NCBI GenBank assembly: GCA_002753515.1
Contig: PEAK01000008.1
Span: 1 to 64,000, forward strand
Reading direction: 5' to 3'
From: Magnetococcales bacterium
Lineage (GTDB): Bacteria > Pseudomonadota > Magnetococcia > Magnetococcales > UBA8363
Length of the DNA: 64,000 nt
The stretch's first letter is position 1. The number at the start of each line of letters is the position of its first letter. The notes beneath the pieces are model-generated. The model ran no database searches and was not told where the DNA came from. It worked only from the letters and a program-made list of their open reading frames with translations. A program made the translations under genes and the position numbers. This document shows positions 28,773-38,782 of the stretch, in pieces.

Positions 28773-30365
28773 ATGACGAATGATTTCGTCCCGCATCCGC
28801 AGCGCTTTTGGTCAGAAATTGTAGCGTTGAACGGGCAGGGGTATTATGCCGCCGCGTTAGCCAGGATGGATCCGATCTTTGCCGTGGGTGATCCCGGGCT
28901 TGCGGGATGGAAATTGCGGGGTCAGGCGTTGTATGGCCTGGGGCGATTTGTCGAGGCGCTGGAGGCTTTTGCCAGGGTGGTGGGGCTGGACCCCCATGGT
29001 ACAGAGGGGTACGAACATTTGGCAACGGCCTTCTTGGCGTTGCAGCAGTTGGATCGGGCATTGTTGACGGTTGGGCGCGGACTGGAAATCGATCCAGAAA
29101 ATAAGGGATTGCTGCGTCTTAAGTTTATCCTTGGCTGGCGCATAGGAAACAAGGATGACGCTTTAACGTTGGCGGCACAACACCTGCGTCGTTTTCCCGA
29201 TGACGGCCCCATGTGGCATGAGCGGGGCATATGTTATTTGGAGGCTGGTGCCGATGCGTGGGCTCTGGCTGATTTTGAGGTAGCCTGTTCCCTCATGCCG
29301 GAACATTCCATTGCTTTTGGCAATCGGGGCACGGCGTTTTGGCGTCTTGGGCGTTATGCGGAAAGCCTGGAATCTTTCAATCAGGCGATTAGGTTGGATA
29401 CCAACAATGCCAGTGCGCAACACCACCGGGCTTTGTTGTTGCTGTTTTTGGGGGATTGGGTTGCCGGTTTTTCGGCGTACGAATGGCGGTGGCGGGATCC
29501 GGCCCATTTGGCGTGCAAACCTTCCTGGGCGCATTCGCCCTGGCAGGGGGAGGTGTTGCCGCATGCCACCCTGATGGTTTACCCCGAACAGGGGTATGGT
29601 GATACCATTCAATTTATCCGATTTCTCCCCATGGCCAGACACCGTGTGGCGCGGGTGGTCTTTTATTGCACTGGCCCCTTGGTGCCTTTGCTGCGATATG
29701 CCCCCGGTATGGATTGTTTGTGGGAGGGGGCGTTGCCCGGACCACCTTTTGATGTGTCCGTCCCGTTGATGTCGTTACCGGGTTTGTTGCATCACTCGGG
29801 TGATGACACGAGGGAAACTTCCAGCTATTTACCGGCGTTGGCTTGGAAGCGACCGGCACACGATCCCCGGCATCCGTCCTATCGGATTGGCTTTGTATGG
29901 CGTGGACGTCCCACCCACAAAAACGATCACAATCGCAGCCTAACGTTATCCTGGTTTTTGCCTTTTTTGGATTGGCCCCGGGTATCCTGGGTTTCTCTGC
30001 AAGAGGGGGGGGCGGGGGCTATTCAGGAACATGACCTTTTTAAAGATCGGATTGAAGTTCCAGAGCTTACCGATTTTGCCGCAACGGCGCGGGTGATGGC
30101 AACTTTGGACTTGGTGATCAGTGTGGATACGGCTGTTGCGCACCTTGCCGGGGCGCTGGGGTGTCCGGTATGGCTGTTGCTGCCATTTGTCCCCGATTGG
30201 CGCTGGGGAAAAGACGGGGATGGCACGGTTTGGTACCCATCCATGACCTTGTTTCGCCAGGAAAAACCGGGTGATTGGTTGGGGGTAGGGCACCAAGTAT
30301 CTCGGGCGCTGAAGGCCCGACTGCAAGAAGGAAAAGGTTTTTATCCGACTGCCGGACCGGACTAG
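28773..30365 (+). CDS. TPR-repeat protein with C-terminal glycosyltransferase-9-like domain
   Basis: Multiple TPR-like helices; YPEQGYGDTIQFIRFLP...LVISVDTAVAHLAGALGCPVWLLLPFVPDWRWG. Confidence 0.85.
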   Translation: MTNDFVPHPQRFWSEIVALNGQGYYAAALARMDPIFAVGDPGLAGWKLRGQALYGLGRFVEALEAFARVVGLDPHGTEGYEHLATAFLALQQLDRALLTVGRGLEIDPENKGLLRLKFILGWRIGNKDDALTLAAQHLRRFPDDGPMWHERGICYLEAGADAWALADFEVACSLMPEHSIAFGNRGTAFWRLGRYAESLESFNQAIRLDTNNASAQHHRALLLLFLGDWVAGFSAYEWRWRDPAHLACKPSWAHSPWQGEVLPHATLMVYPEQGYGDTIQFIRFLPMARHRVARVVFYCTGPLVPLLRYAPGMDCLWEGALPGPPFDVSVPLMSLPGLLHHSGDDTRETSSYLPALAWKRPAHDPRHPSYRIGFVWRGRPTHKNDHNRSLTLSWFLPFLDWPRVSWVSLQEGGAGAIQEHDLFKDRIEVPELTDFAATARVMATLDLVISVDTAVAHLAGALGCPVWLLLPFVPDWRWGKDGDGTVWYPSMTLFRQEKPGDWLGVGHQVSRALKARLQEGKGFYPTAGPD

Positions 30366-31996
30366 CGATTGGGGATGATGGCCAGGAAAAAATAAAAGGC
30401 AGCCAACATGAGGGGTGGACCGAACCAGGCGATGGGCAGATTGGAACTGGCCATGATTGATCCTCCCATGAACAAGCCCGCCCCGGTCACTGCCATACTG
30501 AGCCGTTTCATTCCGGTGGAAAGACGTCTTTCCATTCTGTCCAACGCTTCGCCGTAGACTTCGACGGCCAATTTGTCGTTGGCCAGCTTTTCCACACTGC
30601 GCATCGCCAGTTCGGGTAATTGGAATGCGGCGGTAGAAAAGGTGCGGAAGCGTTCCCGGGCCGAGCGCAATTTGCCCTTGGGACCCATGTTTTCCATCAT
30701 CCAATCGCGGATCAAGGGTTCGGCCAAGAGCCACATGTTCAGGCCCGGATTGATTTCGCGACCGACCCCTTCCAGTGTCAACATGGTTTTTTGCAACAGC
30801 AACAATTGCGGTTGCACCGCCATGTCGAAGCGTTCGGTAACCTTGAAGAGTTGGGCCAACAAGCGGGCGATGGAAATATCTTTGAGGGGTTGACCAAAGA
30901 TGGGTTCGGCGATTTGCCGGCAGGCATCTTCAAATTCGTCCATATTGGTATTACGGGGGACGTAGCCGGCGGCCAGATGGACTTCGGCAACCTTGCGATA
31001 ATCGCGAATGATGAATCCCTGCAACAGTTCCGCCAGCCAGATGCGTTCCTGAACCGAGATGTGGCCGACGATACCGAAGTCGAAGATGGCGACGGTACCG
31101 TTTTTCAGGACAAAGATATTGCCAGGATGCTGATCGGCATGGAAAAAGCCGTCGCGAAATACCTGTTTGAAGAAACTGATAATTAAATTTTTGGAAACTT
31201 CGGTAGGGTCGAGGTCGGGATGGGACTGGCGCGAGAGTTCATCGATGGGAATGCCATCGATCCATTCCATGGTTAATACCCGCGTGGTTGTCAATTCCCA
31301 GATGACCGTGGGGACATGCAGTTCGCGATCCAGATGGAAATTTTCGCGAAACTTGTGGGCGCGGGAGCCTTCGACCTGAAAATTCATTTCATTACGGATT
31401 GATGCGGCAAATTCCTCCACAACCCGGCGAATGCGAAATCGTTTCCAATCGGGGATGTGGGCTTCAATCTGGTTGGCCAGGGTAAAAAGGAGGTGAATAT
31501 CGGTTTCGACGATTTCGGCGACATTGGGGCGCAAGACTTTGACGGCCACATCACGTCCCCCCTGGGTCGTGGCGCGATGGACCTGGGCGATGGAGGCGGA
31601 GGCTTCGGGAACGGGATCAAAATGAATAAAAAACTTGGAAAGGGGGCCTCCCAGATCGGTTTCAACGATTTTGGTGACGATGTCGAAGGAGAATGGGGGA
31701 ACATCATCTTGAAGTTTCTTCATTTCCACGCCGACATTTTCCGGCAGGACATCCATGCGGGTGGAGAGGGCTTGACCAAATTTAATAAAGGTGGGTCCCA
31801 ATTCTTCCAACGCAGAGCGCAACCGGGCCGGGGCGCTTAATTCACGGCGCATGCGGTTGGTTCCTGGCTTAAAGCTGGCCATCCAGGCGACAAACCTGAA
31901 AAACAGGAACCGCTCATTCAAGAACTCGATACGGTATCGAGCCAGAATCCAGATGATGCGCAGCAACCGTTTGATGGTGCGGTAATGGTTCAGCAT
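30362..31996 (-). CDS. ubiB: ABC1/AarF (UbiB) family protein kinase-like ubiquinone biosynthesis factor
   Basis: LGPTFIKFGQALSTRMDVLP, ASIAQVHRA, FFHADQHPGNIFVLKNGTVAIFDFGIVG; adjacent to ubiJ/ubiE. Confidence 0.94.
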   Translation of the reverse strand: MLNHYRTIKRLLRIIWILARYRIEFLNERFLFFRFVAWMASFKPGTNRMRRELSAPARLRSALEELGPTFIKFGQALSTRMDVLPENVGVEMKKLQDDVPPFSFDIVTKIVETDLGGPLSKFFIHFDPVPEASASIAQVHRATTQGGRDVAVKVLRPNVAEIVETDIHLLFTLANQIEAHIPDWKRFRIRRVVEEFAASIRNEMNFQVEGSRAHKFRENFHLDRELHVPTVIWELTTTRVLTMEWIDGIPIDELSRQSHPDLDPTEVSKNLIISFFKQVFRDGFFHADQHPGNIFVLKNGTVAIFDFGIVGHISVQERIWLAELLQGFIIRDYRKVAEVHLAAGYVPRNTNMDEFEDACRQIAEPIFGQPLKDISIARLLAQLFKVTERFDMAVQPQLLLLQKTMLTLEGVGREINPGLNMWLLAEPLIRDWMMENMGPKGKLRSARERFRTFSTAAFQLPELAMRSVEKLANDKLAVEVYGEALDRMERRLSTGMKRLSMAVTGAGLFMGGSIMASSNLPIAWFGPPLMLAAFYFFLAIIPNR

Positions 31997-32002
31997 GGTT
32001 TT

Positions 32003-32710
32003 TTAGGTTGGGGTGCGGTTGGTATCGGTTTTCATTTCTTTGCCGGATGCCGTCATGCTGTTGGCCACGGCGCGTTTTTTTGCCAGGCGGCTTATGCTTT
32101 TTTCCAATTTTTCAAGACGTTCCTGCAAACTTGTCACGTCTTGAGAAAAACCTTGCAGTTGGTTGCGTGCGGGAAAACCATAATCTTGCAACCAGTTTTC
32201 AACTTCCGCTTCAATGATTTCCTTGCTGCGTTGCCCGGTTTGTTTGGTTGATCTGGCCATGTTCATGAGGGCTTTGGCTGCTGTCCGTCCCACCAGGGAG
32301 CCCAATTCCCGTTCCCAGTCCAGTTCCACATTGTCGAGCAAATTTTTAAAGCGCAGCCCGGTATCCGTTTCCCCGGAAAGGTTTAACTGTCGGGAGAAAA
32401 ACAGCGAATCGGGATCAGAGGTATGAAACAGCAGGGAGAGGAAGGCCGCTGCTTTGCCGGTCATAGTGACGTGAGGGATGTTGTCGGAATAGGTGTGAAT
32501 GCTGACACCTCCCGTTTCATCGACGGACATATAGAGCGACTCACCCATGTCTTCGATTTCAAATTGGAAGACCTTGCCCTCCAGTTCCTTGAGTCGTTCC
32601 TTCAATTCGGGGTACCGGATGAAAAACAGGTTGAGGATGATGCTCAGGGAAACCGCTGTAACTGGTTGCGGAATCATTTTCAAGGGTGCAGACAGCAAGG
32701 ACATGATCAT
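32003..32710 (-). CDS. ubiJ: UbiJ-like SCP2-domain ubiquinone biosynthesis accessory factor
   Basis: SCP2-like N-terminus, C-terminal coiled coil; position between ubiE and ubiB. Confidence 0.78.
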   Translation of the reverse strand: MIMSLLSAPLKMIPQPVTAVSLSIILNLFFIRYPELKERLKELEGKVFQFEIEDMGESLYMSVDETGGVSIHTYSDNIPHVTMTGKAAAFLSLLFHTSDPDSLFFSRQLNLSGETDTGLRFKNLLDNVELDWERELGSLVGRTAAKALMNMARSTKQTGQRSKEIIEAEVENWLQDYGFPARNQLQGFSQDVTSLQERLEKLEKSISRLAKKRAVANSMTASGKEMKTDTNRTPT

Positions 32711-32713
32711 GAT

Positions 32714-33457
32714 TTAGGCCTTCCATCCATGATGAACGGCGGCGATGCCACCGGAAAGATTATGAAAGCGCACCCCTGACAGGCCGTTATCCTGTAGCAA
32801 GGTGGCAAAGGTTTGTTGATCGGGGAAGCGGCGAATGGATTCTACCAGGTATTGGTAGCTGTCGCGATCTTTGGCGACCCAATTCCCCAGTTCTGGCAAA
32901 ACTTTGAATGAGTAGGCATCGTACAGGGGTTGCAGCGGGGTGACGGCCATTTTGGAAAATTCCAAACACAGGAATTCCCCCCCTGGTTTCAGGACGCGGA
33001 CCATTTCGCGGATAGCTGTTTCGATTTGGGTACAATTGCGGATACCGAAGCCGATGGTGGCGATATGGAAAGTATTATTGGCGAAGGGTAATTCTTCGGC
33101 GTTACCCTGGATCCATTCGACGCCTTGGACAACGCCCCGATCCATGAGTCGGGATCGTCCAAGGGCGAGCATGTTGTCGTTGAGGTCGTAGACGACGATA
33201 CGGCCATTTCCCTGCAAGCGGGGGTGCATGAGTCGGGTCAGGTCGCCGGTACCTCCGGCAACGTCGAGGATTTGCTGTCCGGGGCGGATACGCAGACGGC
33301 GTATCGCATAGCGTTTCCACAATCGATGGATTCCCAGGGACATCAGGTCGTTCATCAAGTCGTATTTGTCGACGACCGAGTCAAAGACTTGGCGGACGCG
33401 GGTGATTTTTTCGTGTACGGGAATTTCGCTGAATCCAAAGTGGGTCGTCGGGTTCAT
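32714..33457 (-). CDS. ubiE: Ubiquinone/menaquinone biosynthesis C-methyltransferase UbiE
   Basis: Start MNPTTHFGFSEIPVHEK; VFDSVVDKYDLMNDLMSLGIHRLWKR, ILDVAGGTGDLTRLM, FGIRNCTQIETAIREMVRVLKPGGEFLCLEFS. Confidence 0.96.
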   Translation of the reverse strand: MNPTTHFGFSEIPVHEKITRVRQVFDSVVDKYDLMNDLMSLGIHRLWKRYAIRRLRIRPGQQILDVAGGTGDLTRLMHPRLQGNGRIVVYDLNDNMLALGRSRLMDRGVVQGVEWIQGNAEELPFANNTFHIATIGFGIRNCTQIETAIREMVRVLKPGGEFLCLEFSKMAVTPLQPLYDAYSFKVLPELGNWVAKDRDSYQYLVESIRRFPDQQTFATLLQDNGLSGVRFHNLSGGIAAVHHGWKA

Positions 33458-33650
33458 GGTCTTGGCTCCTGCACGCTTGCATTCCTTAAAGACAAACATC
33501 ACATGATAGCACAGCAGGCGGGGGGTTGGGGAATGTCCCTCAAGATAAAACAAAAAAGAATTGCTTGCCGACTTGTGGTGGATCATGCTGTTTGGCGGAT
33601 GAAAAGGGATGCAAGTATCTGTTGGCCATGGTTGGACAGGAGGGACATGC

Positions 33651-35486
33651 ATGTCCAGGGCGTTTGCCGACCTTCGGGAATTTTTGGATTTTTTGCAGAG
33701 CCACGGGGAGCTGGTCCATGTTGCCGTGGAGGTGGATCCGCATTTGGAGATTGTCGAGATCAGTCGGCGGGTGTTGCTCCAAGGGGGGCCGGCGCTTGTG
33801 TTTGACCGGGTAAAGGGTTCGGACATGAAGGTGGTGACCAACCTGTTTGCCAGTGAGCGTCGCATTGCCTTGGCATTGGGGCGTTCGCCGGAGGCGTTGG
33901 AAGCGTTGGGGGCTGAGTTGGCTCGTTTGAAGCAGCCGCAGGCACCCCAGGGATTTTCTGACCTAGTGCAATTGGCGCGCTTGTTCGCCAAGGGACGGTT
34001 CATGCCGGTGCGCACGGTTTTTAATCCCCCATGTCGCGAGGTGGTGTGGCGCGGCGATCAGGTTGATTTGGGTCGGTTGCCGATTTTGACGTGTTGGCCG
34101 GGGGATGCGGGTCGGTTGATCACCTGGCCTTTGGTGATCACCCGGGGACGTCCCCATGGTCACATCTCAGGTCCGGTCAACATTGGCGTGTACCGCATGC
34201 AGGTTCTGGGAAAAAATCGTTTGATCGTGCGCTGGCTTAAAACCCGCGGGGGGGCGCTGCACGCCGGGGAATATGATGGCAAAATGCCGGTTGCCGTGGC
34301 CATAGGTTGTGACCCGGCGACGATTCTGGCGGCGGTAACGCCGGTCCCGGAAACGTTGTCGGAGTATGCTTTCGCCGGTCTCCTTCGGGAAAAACGCGTC
34401 CAGACGACGCGTGGGTTGTATCCGGGTCTTCCGGTTCCCGCTACGGCGGAAATCGTCCTTGAAGGAACTGTGGATGTGACCGATTTGGCACCGGAGGGAC
34501 CATTTGCGGACCATACGGGCTATTATAATGAAGTCGAACGCTTTCCCGTGATGACCGTTGAACGGGTGACCATGCGTCGGGATCCTTTGTATCTGGCAAC
34601 GTATACGTCACGTCCCCCCGACGAACCGGCCATATTGGCCGTGGCATTGAATCGTATTTTTACGCCACTGTTGCGGCAACAGTTTCCCGAAATAACCGAT
34701 TTTCATCTTTCCATGGCGGCGGCGTCCTATCGTGTGGCAATTGTCGGCTTGAAAAAAGCTTATCCCGGACATGCTTTTCGTGTCATGGCGGCTGTTTGGG
34801 GGTTTTTACGGCAATTTCTCTTGACCAAGTATGTGATTGTCGTTGACGACGATGTGACGTTGGCGGATCCGCACCAGGTTATGGAGGCGGTGGCGCGGCA
34901 TTGCCATGGGGGGCGTGATTTGCTGCGCCTGCATTATACGCCCATCGATTATTTGGATTTTGCATCGTGCCGCAGTGGACTGGGTGGCAAATTGGGGATG
35001 GATGCCACGAAAAAAATCGGGGTGGAACTGGAGATAGCCGGAACGACGACCGGGGTATCGATGGCGCCTTCGGGTTCCTGGGTAGCCGATATGGTGGCCA
35101 CCCATGGTTTTATTGTGGATGTTCATCTGTGGTTTGAAGGGGTGGTGGCGGTGGTGCGGGTGGACGGGCATACCCGGGATCGAGGGATTATGGCGATACG
35201 GGCTTTGCTGGATACGGTGGATATTCGGACCGGTCCCCGGCAATTCTGGATTGTCGATGATGATGTTCGCGCCGATTCCTGGGATGATTTGCTGTGGTCG
35301 CTGGCAACCCGGACCGACCCGGGGCGTGATTTGCAGGTGGATACGCAAACGGGTCGTTTTGCCATGGACGCCACCCGGAGAACCCTGGCGCAAACGGGTC
35401 GCAATTGGGGAAAACCTTTGTTGCCCGACCCGCAAACCGTGGCCCGGGTATCACAACGGTGGAAGGATTATGGCTTTGTATCGTGA
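33651..35486 (+). CDS. ubiD: UbiD family decarboxylase
   Basis: FADLREFLDFLQSHGELVHVAVEVDPHLEI..., GPFADHTGYYNEVERFPVMTVERVTMRRDPLYL..., KYVIVVDDDVTLADPHQVMEAV. Confidence 0.9.
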   Translation: MSRAFADLREFLDFLQSHGELVHVAVEVDPHLEIVEISRRVLLQGGPALVFDRVKGSDMKVVTNLFASERRIALALGRSPEALEALGAELARLKQPQAPQGFSDLVQLARLFAKGRFMPVRTVFNPPCREVVWRGDQVDLGRLPILTCWPGDAGRLITWPLVITRGRPHGHISGPVNIGVYRMQVLGKNRLIVRWLKTRGGALHAGEYDGKMPVAVAIGCDPATILAAVTPVPETLSEYAFAGLLREKRVQTTRGLYPGLPVPATAEIVLEGTVDVTDLAPEGPFADHTGYYNEVERFPVMTVERVTMRRDPLYLATYTSRPPDEPAILAVALNRIFTPLLRQQFPEITDFHLSMAAASYRVAIVGLKKAYPGHAFRVMAAVWGFLRQFLLTKYVIVVDDDVTLADPHQVMEAVARHCHGGRDLLRLHYTPIDYLDFASCRSGLGGKLGMDATKKIGVELEIAGTTTGVSMAPSGSWVADMVATHGFIVDVHLWFEGVVAVVRVDGHTRDRGIMAIRALLDTVDIRTGPRQFWIVDDDVRADSWDDLLWSLATRTDPGRDLQVDTQTGRFAMDATRRTLAQTGRNWGKPLLPDPQTVARVSQRWKDYGFVS

Positions 35487-35629
35487 GTTTGGCCGCATTC
35501 GTTTGCTTCCCTGGTTAAAAATTCGTGAATTTATACTGGCAGTCACCGGGGGAAATGGTTTACAATAGACTTGGTGAATGGGTCGCGCCAGATCATAGAA
35601 TGCCATAATGAACCCATAACCAATGATAA

Positions 35630-35938
35630 GTGGGGGAGAGTGTGGGCAAGGTTTTTGTGGGCAATCTGCCCTTTGAGGCTACCGAAGTTGAGTTGCATGA
35701 TTTTTTTTCAACCGGAATGCCGATCGGGGTGGTCAAGGTGGTACGGGATCGGGAGACGGGGCGCTCCCGTGGGTTCGCTTTCGTTGAGGTTGACGATCCG
35801 GTCATGATGGTCAACCTGTTCAATGGACGGGAACTTGAAGGGCGCCAGTTGAAGGTTGATGTTGCCAGGGAACGACCTGAGCGAGCCAATACATCGAACA
35901 GGGGTGCGGGTGTACGTTTGTTCCGCAGGGTACGTTGA
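35630..35938 (+). CDS. RRM-domain RNA-binding protein
   Basis: KVFVGNLPFEATEVELHDFF (RNP2) and RSRGFAFVEVDD (RNP1). True start may be a GTG at ~35642. Confidence 0.9.
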   Translation: MGESVGKVFVGNLPFEATEVELHDFFSTGMPIGVVKVVRDRETGRSRGFAFVEVDDPVMMVNLFNGRELEGRQLKVDVARERPERANTSNRGAGVRLFRRVR

Positions 35939-36138
35939 TTGGATTGAGACGGGAGGTGCCTATCTGAACAATAGAATATTTTGTATTTTTTATTGCCCCT
36001 GATAATAACAACAATAGTGTCTTGATCATGCTTCCAGTGGTGTTGTGGCTATTTTCTAACCGCCATTATTGCAGAACGTTGGTTAATCGGCGTTCGGGGG
36101 GAGGGCAATGAGGCTACCGGGTTTTCCAGGTAAAGCTT

Positions 36139-37080
36139 ATGCGCTCCAATAAAAATGCGTTGCACAAAATTGATCTGAACCTTTTGGTGGCATTTGATGT
36201 TTTGATGACCGAACGTAGTGTTACCCAGGCGGGTCGTGTCCTGGGGATTACGCAAGCGGCCATGAGTAATACTTTAAAACGACTGCGACAAACATTTAAC
36301 GACCCCCTCTTTGCCAAACATGGCCATTCCATGGCTCCAACTGCGCAAGCGTTGAAGCTTTCCGAGCCGATTACCAGGGCGCTGAACCATGCCCAAATGG
36401 TTCTCAAAAGAGAGAAATTCGATCCGGCAACGGCCCATCGTCTGTTCCGCGTTGGCATCTCCGACTGTGTTTCCTCCACCCTGGTCCCGGCATTACTGGC
36501 CAGTTTGAAGAAAACAGCTCCCAATATTTCTCTGGATATCTGCGAACCGAGCGGCGTCAAGCAGGCGAAAATTTTGGAGCGGGGAGAAGTTGATCTTCTG
36601 GTCTCCTGGTTTCAATGGGTCACCTCCGACAGACTGCAATTGCATCGGTTGCTGGAGATGAATTGCGTCTGTGTTGCTCGTCCGGGCAATCCCCATGTTG
36701 GGGAGAAGTTGACACTGGATGGTTTTCTGGCGGCCGAACATGTGCAATTTTTACCACCGGATCTGACAGTGACTCCGGTGGATGAAGCCCTTCAGCAGCT
36801 GGGACACACGCGAAAGGTTGTGGGTCGCTTCAATGGTTCCGGTATTGTTTCGCACTTGGTGGCTTCAAGCGATGTACTGACTGTTTTGCCGGATCGTCAG
36901 GCGCATTTTCTGGCCAGGGGGATGAACCTGAAGGTCCACCCGCTACCGTTTGAGGTTGTGCCCTTACGCATTGCCATGGCGTGGCATGCCCGCAGCGAGG
37001 AGAGCCCTCCGGATCAGTGGTTGCGTCGTGTCATCATCGATTTATTCAACCAGATCGAGCCATTGCCCAAGCAATCATGA
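36139..37080 (+). CDS. LysR-family transcriptional regulator
   Basis: DLNLLVAFDVLMTERSVTQAGRVLGITQAAMSNTLKRLRQTFNDPLF HTH. Confidence 0.94.
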   Translation: MRSNKNALHKIDLNLLVAFDVLMTERSVTQAGRVLGITQAAMSNTLKRLRQTFNDPLFAKHGHSMAPTAQALKLSEPITRALNHAQMVLKREKFDPATAHRLFRVGISDCVSSTLVPALLASLKKTAPNISLDICEPSGVKQAKILERGEVDLLVSWFQWVTSDRLQLHRLLEMNCVCVARPGNPHVGEKLTLDGFLAAEHVQFLPPDLTVTPVDEALQQLGHTRKVVGRFNGSGIVSHLVASSDVLTVLPDRQAHFLARGMNLKVHPLPFEVVPLRIAMAWHARSEESPPDQWLRRVIIDLFNQIEPLPKQS

Positions 37081-37170
37081 CGTTGGGTGTTCCGGGGGTG
37101 GTTGGGGGTGGGCCGACAGGAAACAAGCTCAGAGGGGGGGGGGGAGGCCTGAATCCCGTCAGCCCGTTGA

Positions 37171-37190
37171 TGAAAAGCCGAAGCTTTTCA
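37171..37190. repeat. Perfect inverted repeat TGAAAAGC-CGAA-GCTTTTCA
   Basis: 8-bp stem, 4-nt loop in the intergenic gap between two LysR genes; no T-tract. Confidence 0.6.
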
Positions 37191-37378
37191 CCAATGCCAT
37201 GCTGTTGCAGAGTATGTCCACCGTGCAATTGCTCGATTGGGAATATCGAGGGGCCAACCGGCACCGTTGGATTTTTTGATGCGAACTATCAGTCCCATTT
37301 GATATTTATATATTTAACTGTAGGGGAATGCAATTTTTTTGTTCCAATCGGTCATGTTTTTTTCACTGGAGGGTGTCA

Positions 37379-38302
37379 ATGAGGACGGAGTTACAAAATT
37401 TTGATCTCAATTTATTATTGGCGTTTGAGACTCTTTTCATTGAACGGGGTGTAACCCGGGCGGGGAATGTTTTAGGAATTACGCAGGCGGCGATGAGCAA
37501 TACGTTACGTCGTTTGCGTACGATATTTAATGATCCTTTGTTTATCAAGGAGGGCAACCGGATGGAACCGACTGCGCTGGCGCTGGAGTTGTCGGGTCCC
37601 ATTGGTGATGCCCTGAAGGAGATGCGACAAATTTTGGAGGTGGAAAGTTTCAATCCCAAAAAATCGCGAACCATTTTCAGGATTGGCTTGGTCGATTATT
37701 CGGCGGCGATCCTGTTGCCGCCATTACTGGAACGTTTGAAGGTTACGGGTCCGCATATTTCTTTGGATTTGGTGGATATTGGTGGGGAGGATGAGGCTCG
37801 TTTCCTGGAGAGTGGGGAAGTTGATTTGATTTTTAGCCGATTTCAAGATGTGACCCACAAGGAATCTCTGATACGGTTGTACGAGATGCGTTATGTGTGT
37901 CTGTATCGCCCGGGCCATCCCTTGATTGTCAATGGCGAATTGACCTTGGATACCTTTTTGAAGGCGGATCATGTTCATTATTATCCCCAGGGCATGGTGA
38001 CCACGGTCGTTGACGAAGCGTTGGCCCAGGTCGGCAAATCCAGGCGAATTGTCGCACGCTTGTTTTCCTTGAGTTTGGTTCCATTTATTGTGAATGGGTC
38101 GGATATGTTGGCGATTGTTCCCGATGGTGTGGCCCAATGTGTGGCGGGGCCACTTCATTTGTCGATTGCTCCCGTTCCCGTTGAAACGCCATTGTTACGT
38201 TTGGCAGTGGCTTGGCATGCGCGTACGGAGAACAGTGCGGGACATGTTTGGTTGCGTCAACAGGTTTTGTCGGTATTGGGACAGGGGAAGGATGACCAAT
38301 AG
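37379..38302 (+). CDS. LysR-family transcriptional regulator (paralogue of the 36139 gene)
   Basis: DLNLLLAFETLFIERGVTRAGNVLGITQAAMSNTLRRLRTIFNDPLF HTH; start at MRTELQ likely. Confidence 0.94.
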   Translation: MRTELQNFDLNLLLAFETLFIERGVTRAGNVLGITQAAMSNTLRRLRTIFNDPLFIKEGNRMEPTALALELSGPIGDALKEMRQILEVESFNPKKSRTIFRIGLVDYSAAILLPPLLERLKVTGPHISLDLVDIGGEDEARFLESGEVDLIFSRFQDVTHKESLIRLYEMRYVCLYRPGHPLIVNGELTLDTFLKADHVHYYPQGMVTTVVDEALAQVGKSRRIVARLFSLSLVPFIVNGSDMLAIVPDGVAQCVAGPLHLSIAPVPVETPLLRLAVAWHARTENSAGHVWLRQQVLSVLGQGKDDQ

Positions 38303-38405
38303 TCCAGGGAAAAATTGCTGCAAGGGTTCATGTTGAACTTGAATACCGATCAAGGTAGTATGTTGACCTGAGGGGCATCCGATTGCGCAAAAGAAAGGAA
38401 CTGAA

Positions 38406-38675
38406 ATGCGGATGCACATACAACAAAAATCAAATCAAGTTATGAATGATACCCTGACGTTTCCTGATCCGTGGACGCCGGAACATCTCTCGCCGTTGGA
38501 ATTGGCTCAGGTGGTGGAGGATTGCCTTTTTGCCTATATCAGTGCCCAAAGCCTGCATTCCCGGGAGATGATGTGGCCCATGCTCGTCGAAGCGGTAGAG
38601 GCTTTGATTGCCGATTCCAGGCAGAGGTTCACTGCTGCTGAACCTGCGGTCAATGGGACTAATGGGTTGGATTAA
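38406..38675 (+). CDS. Hypothetical protein
   Basis: 89 aa ORF with good context; no family recognised. Confidence 0.5.
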   Translation: MRMHIQQKSNQVMNDTLTFPDPWTPEHLSPLELAQVVEDCLFAYISAQSLHSREMMWPMLVEAVEALIADSRQRFTAAEPAVNGTNGLD

Positions 38676-38782
38676 TCGTTTGGCGGTGGCGCACGGTCCA
38701 CGTTATTTCCTTCCGGGGGGTGGGTTCACCCCCTGGATCGGATTGGGGCGCTCGCACTGTGGGGGAGTGCGGAGGCAGGGGA

